This document shows positions 39,013-52,244 of a stretch of DNA of 64,000 bases, piece after piece. This DNA comes from Setophaga petechia (lineage: Eukaryota; Chordata; Aves; Passeriformes; Parulidae), in NCBI GenBank assembly GCA_024362935.1, contig JANCRA010000169.1, positions 434,501 through 498,500 on the forward strand, written 5' to 3'. Position 1 is the stretch's first letter; each line of letters opens with the position of its first letter. The position numbers and the translations under genes were made by a program. Below the pieces are notes generated by a model that worked only from the letters and a program-made list of their open reading frames with translations, was not told where the DNA came from and searched no databases.

Positions 39013-39910
39013 ATGGAGCACTTAGACATGTTCCATTTACTCAATCAAGCTGATGTTGGAATAAATCTCCTGTGTCCAGGCTTCTCATGGAGGACAACCC
39101 TTCAGCTGACATCCATGGGTGTAGTACTCACATCTATCAATTTTTCAGATGTGGATCTTCTCCAAACCCATGCTGTAGGAGGCCAGTGGGACCAGTGGAA
39201 CCCAGTCACTCTAAATGCTTTGGTGAAACTCCTTCTAACTGCACAACCTTGGCCACCCAGTCCATTAGAGCATACAGAACAGTACCACATAAATCTCATA
39301 TCCACCAAGGCAGCAACTGCTCTCTTCAAGGGCCCTTAGGCAAAAGGGATTATTGTAATTACCAGCTCCTCTTTGAATGCACCCTTTTGGTCCATTCAGA
39401 AATCAAATGGTGACTGGCAGCTGACAGTAGATTACTGTGCTGTCAAAAAAACATGAACAATCCCTTCACGTGGCAGTCCCATCTATCTTGAACCTGAATT
39501 TTCCCACTGAGTGTGTCTGGGAGCCACTGACGTTAAAGGCACATCTTTCATGATTCCTCTGCAGCCCAAGGACTCTGTGTAGTTTGTGTTCACTGCAAAT
39601 CCATTCAATATATGTTTACTCACCTTCCTCAGGATTTATTCCTAGCCCTGTAAGTGCACATGTCATGCTATCAAGCTTTTGTAACCCTTTAGGAGTGTGC
39701 ATTAGTGATATATTGGTGACATCCTTGACAATAGTCCAGACTGCACTTCTGCCATCATGATGATCACATGTTTTCAGTATCTTGATGTTGTTATTCCAGA
39801 GCTTAAGTAACAATACCTGCCCAATGTATGTCCCCTTCCAACATCTTGTGCAGTCCCAATCTACTGGCCTTGGGAAACCTTCAATCAATACCTTAGGGCA
39901 CAATTTCCAG
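39013..39910 (+). pseudogene. pol: Decayed endogenous-retrovirus pol (reverse transcriptase) fragment
   Basis: A plus-strand frame is open from 39,013 to an in-frame TAG at 39,337-39,339. The same frame then continues past the stop into residues typical of a retroviral RT N-terminal half: NAPFWSIQKSNGDWQLTVDY, ending at about 39,435. It meets a TGA near 39,454 and further stops. About 270 bp on, in another frame, YIGDIL is encoded at 39,709-39,726, at the position of the YxDD catalytic box, with glycine in place of the first of the two aspartates. At least three stops and one or more frameshifts break the gene, so no enzyme can be made. The box type is compatible with an ERVL-like or related vertebrate retrovirus, but class is uncertain. 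No flanking LTRs were recognised and nothing of integrase or envelope is seen downstream. Confidence 0.75.
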
Positions 39911-42900
39911 GGTTTAGGAAGAGAATTTATTTTAGATAGGGTTCAGCTCAGTGTGCTATTTTTTTTTTACTGAAGGCAGTAATCTCTTAAATTGATTACA
40001 CTTTGATATTGCACATTCAGACAGAGCAAGTCTGTAAAAGGTCACATAGAGCCATTCTTGCAAGCAGTTTTCAATAGATTGCAGAGTTTCAAATATGTTT
40101 TGGCATTTGAAACTTTGTAGAGTATATATCTACTTGTGTATGTTCAATGAACTTAAAGATAGCTTACATTTATCTTTGGTTTAGGATGCATTTTGAATTT
40201 GATCTAGTTGTTATGAAGAAAATCTTTTGTAGTTTTGCTTTTTTCATGAGGTTCCACTCATCTAGAGAATACAACCCTTTGGGGTACTCTGCAAGAGGCA
40301 ATGCAGCACCAGATTCTTCTAAATTGTGGTGGGGTAGCCTTATTATCACAGCACATTACCAAAGTTAATAACCTTTCTTGTAAGCAACACTAATTATCTG
40401 TGTTTGAATGACATTCATTTCAGTCACACTAACTTCTGATAGCATATTCAACACTACCATTAATATGTTGGCATAGCACTATGCTGCTTTATGTGGCTGT
40501 GCTCCATTTGTGAATCTGTATCAATGAAAGTAACATGGACATCTTCTGCATTCGGCTCTTTTCTTGCCAGGACACTTTGCAGAGCTATTAAAGAACATAT
40601 TGTGCTTTTAGATTATATATTGCTGCGAAAGAAACCTGACATCACCAACTCTGTTTCTGACACAACTTATTTGTCTGCAAATGTCAGCCTACACCAAGAC
40701 CCATTTGAAGAGATTAATGGCCATGGGAGTCTGCAATAATACTGGCTTATGAAATACACTTCATCACGCTGTATCATAGCTCAGCTCCTTCCTGTATGGA
40801 TTGTTTTGGTCACAACTAAAATCTTAATAGCAGGCTGATGACATACATGCCAACATGAAATATATTTACAGAAAGATATTCTAGAGACTGTTCTATAAAG
40901 ACACCACTCATATCTGATGCTACTGGACCTGAATCTGGTAAAGAATATGACTATGAGGGCAGGGTGTCTTACTTATTCTGTAAATAATTCATTCACCACA
41001 GCCACAGAACCGATACAATTTTCAGACTATTTTTAAATATTTCATATTTTAGGAGACCAAGAAGCAGTTGCATAGAGCACCTTGCAAACTCCTTCCTGCT
41101 GTGCAGTGCACTGCAACCCTTTGCTATGAATATTTTTACAAAGTCTTCTGAAGGCAGAACAGATCTCACAGATTCAGATTATGAGATGAGTTTGGATAAG
41201 GGTCTTTTTACAGTATATTTGTGGTGCTTAGGAGATTCTCAGAGAGGTCACTGTGCTCCTGGATCACTTCTCTCAGCCTACAACCTGCCTTGTACAAAGC
41301 TGACACTACTCCTCTCAGAGATGTCAAGGTTCACTGGTGGCTGTAGGATTTGTTACACTTCTGCTTTCCAGTGAAAATAATGCCACCCTCAGGGCTTTTT
41401 TCAGAGAGATGTAGCTATGTTCTAATCTCAGTTGTAGAGGTGAGCTGAGAGCTGCTCTGCCCTCCAGCACTGTTTGCTGGATGGACTTTGTGGGCTACAA
41501 GGACCCAAGGACATGGTTCAGGATAAAGTCAGTAGTACTATCTTTATTACATGAAGATTGAGGATGTTGAAAACTCTCAGTATTAGAGCAGCTTTTACTG
41601 CTATTTATTCTGTTGCAGTAGTATAATTTCAATAGTAGCAAGACCTAATGCTAATGGGTTTTTAAAATTCTTTCTTAGGTTATTAAATGTGAAATTTTAA
41701 AGATTATTTTATCAATAATAATTCATCAATGTAGGTGCTACCCAGAAGCACACAGCCAGCATGCTGGAGAATCTTCCACAGCTCAAGTTCCCCCCTCCTG
41801 GCCTAGAAACAATGGAAAACAGGCACAACCCAAAACCTGGAAAACTAGTTTGTCTGAATGGCTTGTGCTGCCAAGATGCCAACTCTGGCCGTGGTGGTGC
41901 CCACAGCTCACACTGTCTCTCTGTCAGAGACAGCGGTGCAGGCGCTGGAGCAAATCAAATCCTCTTACCACCTAGTTTGTGTTCATCAGGCTGCGTGAAA
42001 CAAATTTGTGATTTCAGTCCCTTTTTAGGTGCACAGGAATTTGAGCCTGTGAAACCAGGGATCACTGGTTACACTTGAATCACTCTCACCCTTACACACC
42101 TTGAACTGCCAGATGTCCAATACTGGGCCACTGTCAGCAGCAGGATGGATTGAATGAACCCACAATGAGCCCACAGTGAACCTACATACAATCTCTTGTA
42201 TTCAACAAGCAAAGGAAGTGCTGGGCAGCACAACAATTATAGCTATAGCTGGCTCACTGCATCTTAGGGGAAACAAGATAAATCCAGATGGTTACTTTTT
42301 ACTTAGAGCCTTCATTATCCTTTATCTTCTCTGAATCATGTCCTACACTATGTAGAGACCAACAAAAAGAACAGAACCGAAGAGAAATTAAAGTACTGAA
42401 AAAAACCAATTTAATGGAATTTTTATGTTGAATAATTTCATTATTCTTTAGAATTTGGTGATTTGTCATTTTGTAGATATAATTAATCACAGGCAGTCAA
42501 GAATTAGAGTTAAAACTTTTTGCAATCTTGCATTATTTTGACTCATAAATTTAATGTATTTATTTGTCTAAATGCAGGCAAGTATCAGTATTACATATAA
42601 TGTTTTCTGTATTGCCAGAATGTACCTCCAACCATCTAAAGCCTGATAGTGCAATAGGTTTTTCCACTATAAATTTTGTGAACCTTTAGGATGGCAAGGG
42701 AATTAGATAAGTTCCCAAGTCCAAGATATATTTTGTGCCTAAGGTATCTTAGGCCTAAATAGAATTAATAAAATTTTAGACTCAAATGACAAATGACCTC
42801 ATATCTCCTGAATATTTTAGTGCTTGGTTTTCATCTTTCATTTCCATGTAATTCTTGACCCCTCGCAGTCAGGTTTGTCAAATGAGCAATATTTTAGAAA

Positions 42901-45900
42901 AATTGATGAAAATCTGAGAAGAAGGTAAGATACAGTAAAGATTATAATCATGCTAAGAGGACGTATTTCTGGAGCAACTGAGATTATTCCATGTTCATCA
43001 GGGCACAAAATTTAAACAAGCAATTTCAAGCACAAAATCTTTAAAAATAAGTTAACTAAGTTAAATCTATATTAATTGAAAGCTGCCTTCATGCAGCTGC
43101 TGTAACAGTGCTAGAGATATGAAATGTGCAGTTCCAGGTACATACAGAAATGGCCAGAGGTCACTCCAAACAAGAAGGTATAGAGTGGAATCTTCAAGGA
43201 GTTCCAACTCCTTGAAGGGATATGGTGCAGCTGTGATGCAGCTGGTGTACCCTTAAGTCCGTTTAAATTGTCTTTAAGATATTTAAATTCCTTTGAATTT
43301 CCCAGTTTGGCACAGTTGTTACAGATTGAAACAAGCCACAGGTGTTTTTTTATTTACATCCAGTCCTACAAAGAATACAGTATTTTATTAATAAGGATCA
43401 TCACAGTGAGACCAGAAAATTTTCACTCAGTTGATCTGGCCCAAGAAACCTTTTCCTGCTAAAGAGTATATTCTGATAATTGTATCAAAGCAGATAATTC
43501 CTGCGAGAAGTACAACTACCACCCTATAAATATGAACACTTTGGCTTCTCATGCCATGTTTCACAAAACTGAAATATTGATGATGATCTTCATTTTCTGG
43601 AAGGATTTAATACTTCAGTAGTAAAACACTGAAAGGGCCTTGTTGTAAAATTCAGTAGCTGGATAGCACTTTGTAATATTCAACTGGCAAAATCACAATA
43701 CATTTTTCATTATTATGAAAAAAGAGAAATTTAAAATTCGTTGTTAGCTGTATGTGAGGTGGTATAATGTTAAAGACTGAAAGAGAAAATGATAATTCTC
43801 TATTGCATGAACTTACAGGAAAATCCATCTCACTGTATTAGATAATAGTTCCCCAGCTTTTTAAAATAAGATATTAAAATACCTCTGACAGCAATTGAAA
43901 TGTAGTTTGTCCTAATTAAAAGTTGTTCTGTTTATCTCTGTGTTTCATATTACATTTATTAACATGCTCATTTGATAGGCTTTGTTGTTGAGGTTTTCTG
44001 GTGGTGGTGTTTTTTTTCTTCCAGGTACACTGGTCCTAAATTAAGGACTGTAGTTATGAGCAGGGGTAGTGCATAGAGTGAGACTATAATTTCCAGGGCA
44101 AATTCCATCTTTCACTTTCCTCTTGACAGGGGAAAAAACGGAACCCATGGAACACAGGATTATGTATTTATCAAGTTCACTTATGAAGTGACAGGGAAAT
44201 GCCATAAAGAAAATGTATGTATGGAAATCTATGGAATTTGGACTGATTTATCATAAATTACAATCAAGTTTATTAATCTAAAAGAGTGGAGTTGACCAGG
44301 AATAACAAAAGACACAAAGATGCATGCTTTCCTGTAAAAAAAGAATCTGGAAGGCAGTTTCTCAAAACTATTCCTGACAGGACTGAGTAATGTAAATATG
44401 ATACAGTGCAAAACCCTACCAAAAAAAAAAATCTTGAATTGGATTAGAAAAGGCGCCACTTTAAAACAGAAGAAGAAAGTTTACCTCTGCATGTAGTCCT
44501 TGGCCTGGTTGTCTTTGAAGACAGAACCTTGGAGGCAGGCTGACAGAGGCAATCAACTTAGACTGGCCTCTAGGCATAGCAGTTCTCAAAACCATGATTG
44601 AAGCTCATGCTAGTTGATGTATAATGTGAAATCTTATTTGGAGGGGATGGAGGGAGGGGATGTAAACCAATACAACCAGAAGAAAAATAGCCTGGAAAGG
44701 ATGAAAGGCAAAAATAGCCTGGGAAGGGAAAGCTGCACAGGTCTGAGAGAGTCTGAGGTTATGGTGAATCTCTTAATTCCTCTGTGTGTTGATAATTCTC
44801 TTTCATCTAGCTTTACTCACAACCATTGTCCACAATCTGTGTTGCATACCTTTGACAGTTCAGTGGTCCTGATGGCCTTCCCAATTTCCTCTTGCATCCT
44901 GGACATTAGTATTTTTCTAATAGAGAGTAACACTACATTTTATATTCTCTCTGTCAACCTGTTGTTTTAGATTTAACCAATAATGAACATCCACATTAAC
45001 TTTGTTGTGCATTTTATGATCCATGTCATCATGGAATAATATTGTTTGCCTGTAAATTTTAGTTAAAATAAGCTCTAGTGTCAATGTGATCCAGGTTTCC
45101 CTCTAGTAATCTTCTAAGCAAAGCAATGTTTCCAAATGTCAATGCCACCGGAGCCAGAGCATTGCCCTGGGGGGAACTCACCACACAGGATAGTTCTATG
45201 AAACTCCATTTTCTGTTATGTAAACTGCATGTGGGAAAGCTCTGGATCAGTCCTACAACTGAGATGAACTGAGAGATTCTCATTGCATCTGAGATGAGAA
45301 TGTCTAATGTGTAATTTCTGCCCACTTGTTTCTGGATTAGGCAGGGCACCTTTCACCTAACAAGTTCTTCTCATCTGTCTTGCATGTGGTTCCAAATGTT
45401 TCCTTCTATACCATAAGGACAGGCAGTGAAATGCTCATCATGAAGGTCGAAAAAGGGTTGGTTTATGCCCTGACTTATCACACTGTACTGTCTGCAGCAA
45501 AGGCTTATAAAACATGAAAGAAAGCAGGTCATTGTTCATCAGGGTGACATCCTTTATATGGAGGTTGAGAAGTCCTCATGCCTTAGTAAAGTTTATTCCC
45601 TATCTCTTTATTACCAGAGAAAGGATATTGGATTGCATATGGTCTGATATAGTATCTCCATTCCTCTGTAACCCATTAAACTAAATAGCCTCAAGCCTAC
45701 CTATGCTCGCAAGGGAAGAACCGAAGGGGTTTTTTCATAGCTGATAGTCTGAAGAGCTGTAACAAATACTGGATGTCTCCTCACTGACTGTCATACTCTT
45801 GTCTTATTATCTTCCTTCATAGCTGAATGCCTGTTTGTGATGAGGAGCTTCCACCAGCTGCAGTACCATGCATTTTTCACCCCAAAGCCATGCTTCTTTG

Positions 45901-48289
45901 GTAGGAGCTGTGCTTTGATGGAGAACAGGTGTAAGGCACTATGGATTGGCTTCTGCTGGGCAAATTAAAGTTTCACCTTCCAACCTGGATTTACACATCA
46001 ATGTACATTGAAGAAGTGTCTTGAATAGTATAATCTAATTGAGCTCTTTGTTCTTTTCAGGAAGCTAGTGCTGGCTCCTGGCTCTGACCACAAAAGCATT
46101 GTGCCCCCAAACCTGTTTTCAAAATCTGTAATGCTGAGATCTGATTTTTTGCAAAACATTTTCCAATTACAGGGTTGTGGGATATCCTAAATCCTTAAAA
46201 AAACCTTTACAAGGAGACTGAGAGATAAAAGTAGGTGCAACCAGTGTTTTTACTGCAGTTTCAAAGTAGTTCTAAAATTTTATTACTTTATTTAAGGCCC
46301 CAAGCTAAAAGCTTTATCAGTCAGCAGTAAGCAGCATCCTGTCATAAGAGCTCAGCAGTAAGCAGACAGCAAGTTACATTACTTGAATGAAAACGTGAAG
46401 TATCATAAAAACTCTACTCTATTGGAAATGGACTAAAACAGAGCCTGTGGCCTTCTCACTAAATCACTAAAGAGACTTACTACTATGAAGGCTAGTTTTG
46501 CCAATTTTTCAAAGGAATATTCCTACTAAGAATTTTGGTTTCTTTCTTTTTTTCAAGAAGCTCACCTCTGGATAAAGCAAGTGTGTCTCCAAGGGGCAGA
46601 AAGACTCAAGAAATGGAATGAACTCTTGCTCACATTCAGTGCTCAGGGGTCCAGAAGGCCCAGCTCCTCTTATGAGCAATGGTGCCTACCAAATGTTCTT
46701 CCTTGCAGAGAGAAAGCTAAGGGAGACAAATGATACCATTTTGTCCCCTCTCTGTCCTCAGCAAGAGGAAGCCTCTGAAAAGAGTCTACATTTCTGCAGT
46801 TGGGTCTGCTAATGCAGTACTCGGAAGAGGAAATAACTTTTTGAAACATGTATAAACCTCTAAATGTGGTCATCAACAGGTGAAATGTAGCAGATTCGAC
46901 ACTTCCCAGCTCACCAGCAGGTGCCATTGTAGACACGTGAGCATCTGTTTTTTAAAAGATAGAAAATAGTTTTATTGGCTTTTTTGAAGTCTAACTGTTT
47001 CCAAACACAAACCCAGAATTCCCCTGTGATGTGTCTTTATTGGTGTGTTAAGGGATGCTGCCTAACTGGGCATGGAAAGGGAGGTGGAAAATGTTTCATG
47101 TTTTACCAGCAGGAGGGTGAGACAGCACAGAGAAGTGCAAAACCAGCAAACACCTGCAGCCAGATCTGCACTGAGTGCCCCATCATGGTACCAATTAAAG
47201 CACAAACTCAATCAAAATGCAAACTTCAGAGAGGATGTGGTTGCAGCTTTCTGTTCTCTTCAACAAGAAAGAAACATGCTTGACAGTGTTTGTCTTACGT
47301 GCTCTGTTTAGGCCATTTTACCGTTTAGCTACAAAACTAGCAAGTAGTACAGAGACTTATTAATTTTCTGCAAATGGAATGCACCAGATTTTACTGCTTC
47401 TTGGTTTTGCTTCAGATAGATAGATATGGATAGGGTTTTTTAGTTAACGTGATTTTATCTTGAGGTAAACAAACAGAGCAGATAACTTGGAAAATAATTA
47501 TTTCTCATAGTTCTTCTTATTTCCAATTTATTATGGCTTTTATACTTCATCAGGGCCAGGATAGTATTATGGCAACAGCAGTGGCCCAGCAGTCTAAATT
47601 TCCAACTAAGTGAAAAAAAATTATGAATATTTTTTCTGTACGGAAATAAAAAAAGGAGCAATATTCTCTACTGAAAATAAAACTGCTTTTTAAATCTCAG
47701 AGGTGAAATAGGCTTTTCCTTCATTCTCATTTTTGTTCTGAGTATAAATTACATCCTGCAGCTGAGATTTTTTCTTGATAAAAGCTTAATTGAAAAGATT
47801 GAATTCCAGAGAAAGTCCATTTTTGAGGTGAGTCATATTCAAGCTCTAAAAATATTGACAATGTTTGATTCTGATTTTTATTTTACTCATAATCTTTCTC
47901 TGTATTTCACTCATGAACCATGTCAACATGTATTAATTTACATGTAAAAAAGAAAAGTACTGACTCACAGTAAAGGTCAGCTGTGCTGAAACAGATCTCA
48001 CTGGCATGCAAAACTGGTAGGTTCTGTGACAAGATTTTAGCATTTTATAGGGTAAAGAAAATTGGGGGGAACATTTATGTAATCTGCTGGGTGTTGTCCA
48101 TGATAAATGAGCAAATGGGTAAATGCTAAAAATCAAGACAAACTGGTGATCTATTAGACACAAAAGCTTCCTCTTAGTTACACAATAAAATATTACAAAA
48201 TCTATTTTAAAAGTCCTAAAAGTGATCAAGAAAAAGTATTGCTTAAATCGAAGTATTTCTTTATGTGCCAAGAACTGCTCTGAAGGACA
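39911..48289. other. AT-rich non-coding DNA, no gene seen
   Basis: About 8.4 kb with no exon, RNA gene or repeat family that I can support. Frames of up to 118 codons (for example 44,614-44,970) are isolated and without recognisable domains. Confidence 0.55.
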
Positions 48290-48780
48290 ATGGGGGAGCA
48301 GAATTCAACTTGAACAAAACATTCGACACCATCCAGCTTGGCAACCCTTCCTAAGGCAGGGTCCTGTTATCTGGGTAGAAGCAGAGCCAGCTGAGACACA
48401 CAGTCAGTTGGAATGCTGCTCTCAGAGGTTTGCTGTCAAAAAGGTGTCTTGAGTGGACTCCCAGGAGAATGTGTCCAGAGCTGGTACTATTTGATATTTC
48501 CATTAGCCACCTGGATGATGGAAGGGAGCGCATGCTTATGAAATTTGCTGACAGCTCCAAGGCAGGACGGATGGCAGGTGGCATGTGGGATGAGATCAGA
48601 ATTCAAAATTATCTTGATGCACTGGAATGGGAGGAGGTTAGACAGGGGGGAGGGAGGGAGAGGGAGAGGGAAGGAGGGAGAAACAGAGAGAGAGAGAGGC
48701 AAAAGTAAAGCTCTACATTTAAAAAAGGGAAAGAATATTAGTAAATACAAGATGGAGCCTTTAGCATAATGGGGGAGGAT
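48290..48780 (+). mobile_element. CR1 LINE reverse-transcriptase fragment, sense
   Basis: The translated plus strand retains diverged CR1 RT residues in broken frames: FNLNKTFDTIQ near 48,305-48,335, then LVLFDISISHLDDG and MKFADSSKAG near 48,487-48,560, where the FADD-type catalytic box has become FADS. The element lacks both ends and contains a GA-rich expansion at 48,645-48,699. It lies about 370 bp before the start of the satellite array. Confidence 0.75.
48645..48699 (+). repeat. GGGA/GA-rich simple repeat with G-quadruplex pattern
   Basis: GGGGGGAGGGAGGGAGAGGG satisfies the pattern of four G-runs of at least three separated by short loops. It is followed by AAGGAGGGAG and a (GA)n stretch. 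Confidence 0.85.
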
Positions 48781-49501
48781 CTGGAGCTAGAAGTGGATCA
48801 GAAACTGGCTGCAGTTCTGCCATGGAAGAGGCAAGTTACATATTGAGAAAAATCAATGGAAGAAAAAACATAAACCTGGAGAAAGAAATTCATTGTCGCT
48901 ACTCATGTTTTTATCACAGACAGAACTAAGTACATGTGAATGTTGCCTGAAATTATTCAGTTACTTCTTTCAGCAGCAGAGCCAATCTTTTATACCTGAA
49001 TCATCCAAATGGAAATGCAACAATAAAACAATTGCAGTGTTGTATTTATGCTCAGTCCTCGAGCAGTGATACTGCTAGCTTTTAAGAATTAGTTGGATTC
49101 CATTTCAGAGTCTGGTTTTCCAGAGTTAATATAGCTTGGAAATACAACAAAGGAAGGATTTCCAAACTCCCTGGAATGGAGATACCATCAGAGCAATTGC
49201 AATCGGAGGAGAAAAAATAAAAATTGGGGAAATTTTGTCATTTCGAGAAAATGGCACGCATTAAATCCGGCGCATTGCAAAGGACCAAAACATGCCAAAA
49301 CTAAGCTCACAGCTGTTGCAAAAGCAGGGGAATAAGTCAAGGAGGAAGACACAACTTGCAGGGCAAGATATAAGAAACACGGCATGGATACTAAGAAAAC
49401 AAAAAAAAATCTTTCGCAAAGTCAAAGCCATCAAAAAGCATGGCATGCCATCAAGTGCAGGGACATGCACCAAAGATTCTTCTATTAATCCCCATTGAAA
49501 T

Positions 49502-49570
49502 CGCAAGATTCCGTTTCCCTTCCCGAAAGGAAATGAAATTTCCTTTCGGGAAGGGAAACGGAATCTTGCG
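49502..49570. repeat. Palindrome copy 1, full arms
   Basis: 33-bp arms (49,502-49,534 and 49,538-49,570), perfectly complementary, with spacer GAA. The left arm begins CGCAAGATTCCG and ends AAAGGAAAT. It is inserted in the monomer after CCCCATTGAAAT. Confidence 0.97.
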
Positions 49571-51401
49571 AACCCCAAAAGAAAGACTTACAAACACTCT
49601 GCAAAGGACATAGGATCAAAAGAAATGCAATTGAAAAAAACCCCACAAAACCAGAAAATTCGAAGTTTTAGTCTCTTCAAAAAATGGTCTGGAAGGAAAT
49701 GAGCTGCATTGCAAAGGACCAAAAGATGCAGAACGAAGCTCACAGATGTTGCACAAGCAGGGGAAAAAGACAAAGACGAAGACACAACTCTCTGGGGAAG
49801 ATATGAGGGACATGGCATGGATACCTAAAGGAAAAAAACAAAATTTCTTTCCAAAAGTCAAAGCCATCAAATGGCGGGACATATGCCATCAAGTGCAGGC
49901 ACATGCAGCAGAGCTTGCCAAAATTGATCCCCGCTGAAGGCCAAAACACAAAGGAAGGACTTCCAAACTGCCTGGAATGGAGATACCATCAAAGCAATTG
50001 CAATCGGAGGAGAAAAAAATAAAAATAGGGGCAATTTTGTCATTCCGAGAAAATGGCCAGCATTAAATCCAAAGCATTGCAAAGGACCAAAACATGCCAA
50101 AACTAAGCTCACAGCTGTCGCAAAAGCAGGGGAATAAGTCAAGGAGGTAGACACAACTTGCAGGGCAACATATAGGAAGCACGGCATGGTTACGTAAAAG
50201 AAAAAAACAAAGAAATTTCTTTCCCAAAGTCAAAGCCATCAAAAGGTAGGCCATATGCCATCAAGTGCAGGCACATGCAGCAGAGCTTGCCAAAACTGAT
50301 CCCCGCTGAAGGCCAAAACACAAAGGAAGGACTTCCAAACTCTCTGGAATGGAGATACCATCAAAGCAATTGCAATCGGAGGAGAAAAAAGAAAAAATTG
50401 GGCAAATTTTGTCATTCCGTGAAAATGGCCAGCATTAAATCCGGCGCATTGCAAAAACATGCCAAAACTAAGCTCACAGCTGTTGCAAAAGCAGGGGAAT
50501 AAGTCAAGGAGGAAGACACAACTTGATGGGGAAGATATGAGGGACATGGCATGGATACCTAAAAGAAAAAAAAAAATTTCTTTCCCAAAATCAAAGCCAT
50601 CAAAAGGCAGGCCATATGCCATCAAGTGCAGGCACATGCATCAGAGCTTGCCAAAATTGACCCCCGCTGAAGGCCAAAACACAAAGAAAGGACTTCCAAA
50701 CTCCCTGGAATGGAGATACCATCAAAGCAATTGCAATCGGAGGAGAAAAAAGAAATATTGGGGAAATTTTGTCATTCCGAGAAAATGGCCAGCATTAAAT
50801 CCGGCGCATTGCAAAGGACCAAAACATGCCAAAACTAAGCTCACAGCTGTTGCAAAAGCTGGGGTATAAGTCAAGGAGGAAGACACGACTTGCTGGCGAA
50901 GATATAAGAAACGTGGCAAGGATACCTAAAAGAAAAAAACAAAGAAATTTCTTTCCCAAAGTCAAAGCCATCAAAAGGCAGGCCATATGCCATCAAGTGC
51001 AGGCACATGCAGCAGAGCTTGCCAAAATTGATCTCCGCTGAAGGCCAAAACACAAAGGAAGGACTTCCAAATTCCCTGGAATGGAGATACCATCAAAGCA
51101 ATTGCAATCGGAGGAGAAAAAAGAAAAATTGGGGAAATTTTGTCATTCCGAGAAAATGGCCAGCATTAAATCCGGCGCATTGCAAAGGACCAAAACATGC
51201 CAAAACTAAGCTCACAGCTGTTGCAAAAGCAGGGGAATAAGTCAAGGAGGAAGACACAACTTGCAGGGCAAGATATAAGAAACACAGCATGGATACTAAG
51301 AAAACAAAAAAAAATCTTTCGCAAAGTCAAAGCCATCAAAAAGCATGGCATGCCATCAAGTGCAGGGACATGCACCAAAGATTCTTCTGTTAGTCCCCAC
51401 T

Positions 51402-51442
51402 GAAATGACATTTCCTTTCAGGAAGGGAAACGGAATCTTGCG
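51402..51442. repeat. Palindrome copy 2, left arm deleted
   Basis: The right arm is present at 51,410-51,442 with one substitution (TTTCA for TTTCG). The left arm is lost; the join at GAAAT fits a deletion between the flank GAAAT and the identical end of the left arm. Confidence 0.9.
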
Positions 51443-52175
51443 AACCCCAAAAGAAAGACTTAGAAACACTCTGCAAAGGACAGAGGATCAAAAGAAATGC
51501 AATTGAAAAATACCCCACAAAAACCCGAAAATTCGGAGTTTTAGTCTCTTCAAAAAATGGTCTGGAAGGAACTGAGCGGCATTGCAAAGGACCAAAAGAT
51601 GCAGAACTAAGCTCACAGATGTTGCACAAGCAGGGGAAAAAGACAAAGACGAAGACACAACTCGCTGGGGAAGATATGAGGGACATGGCATGGATACCTA
51701 AACGAAAAAAAAAAATTTCTTTCCCAAAGACAAAGCCATCAAATGGCGGGCCGTATGCCATCAAGTGCAGGCACATGCAGCAGAGCTTGCCAAAATTGAT
51801 CCCTGCTGAAGGCCAAAACACAAAGGAAGGACTTCCAAATTCCCTGGAATGGAGATACCATCAAAGCAATTGCAATCGGAGGAGAAAAAAGAAAAATTGG
51901 GGAAATTTTGTCATTCCGAGAAAATGGCCAGCATTAAATCCGGTGCATTGCAAACGACCAAAACATGCCAAAACTAAGCTCACAGCTGTTGCAAAAGCTG
52001 GGGAATAAGTCAAGGAGGAAGACACGACTTGCTGGCGAAGATATAAGAAACACAGCATGGATACTAAGAAAACAAAAAAAAAATCTTTCGCAAAGTCAAA
52101 GCCATCAAAAAGCATGGCATGCCATCAAGTGCAGGGACATGCACCAAAGATTCTTCTATTAGTCCCCATTGAAAT

Positions 52176-52244
52176 CGCAAGATTCCGGTTCCCTTCCCGA
52201 AAGGAAATGAAATTTCCTTTCGGGAAGGGAACCGGAATCTTGCG
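52176..52244. repeat. Palindrome copy 3, full arms with matched substitutions
   Basis: 33-bp arms (52,176-52,208 and 52,212-52,244), fully complementary, spacer GAA. Position 13 of the left arm is G instead of T (52,188) and its partner in the right arm is C instead of A (52,232), so pairing is kept. Confidence 0.97.

Noticed and set aside
49538..49570. CENP-B box in the palindrome arm (TTTCGGGAAGGGAAACGG)
   Set aside because: It has TTCG and CGG, but the spacing and the required central A do not match the CENP-B box pattern. Other TTCG sites in the monomers also fail.
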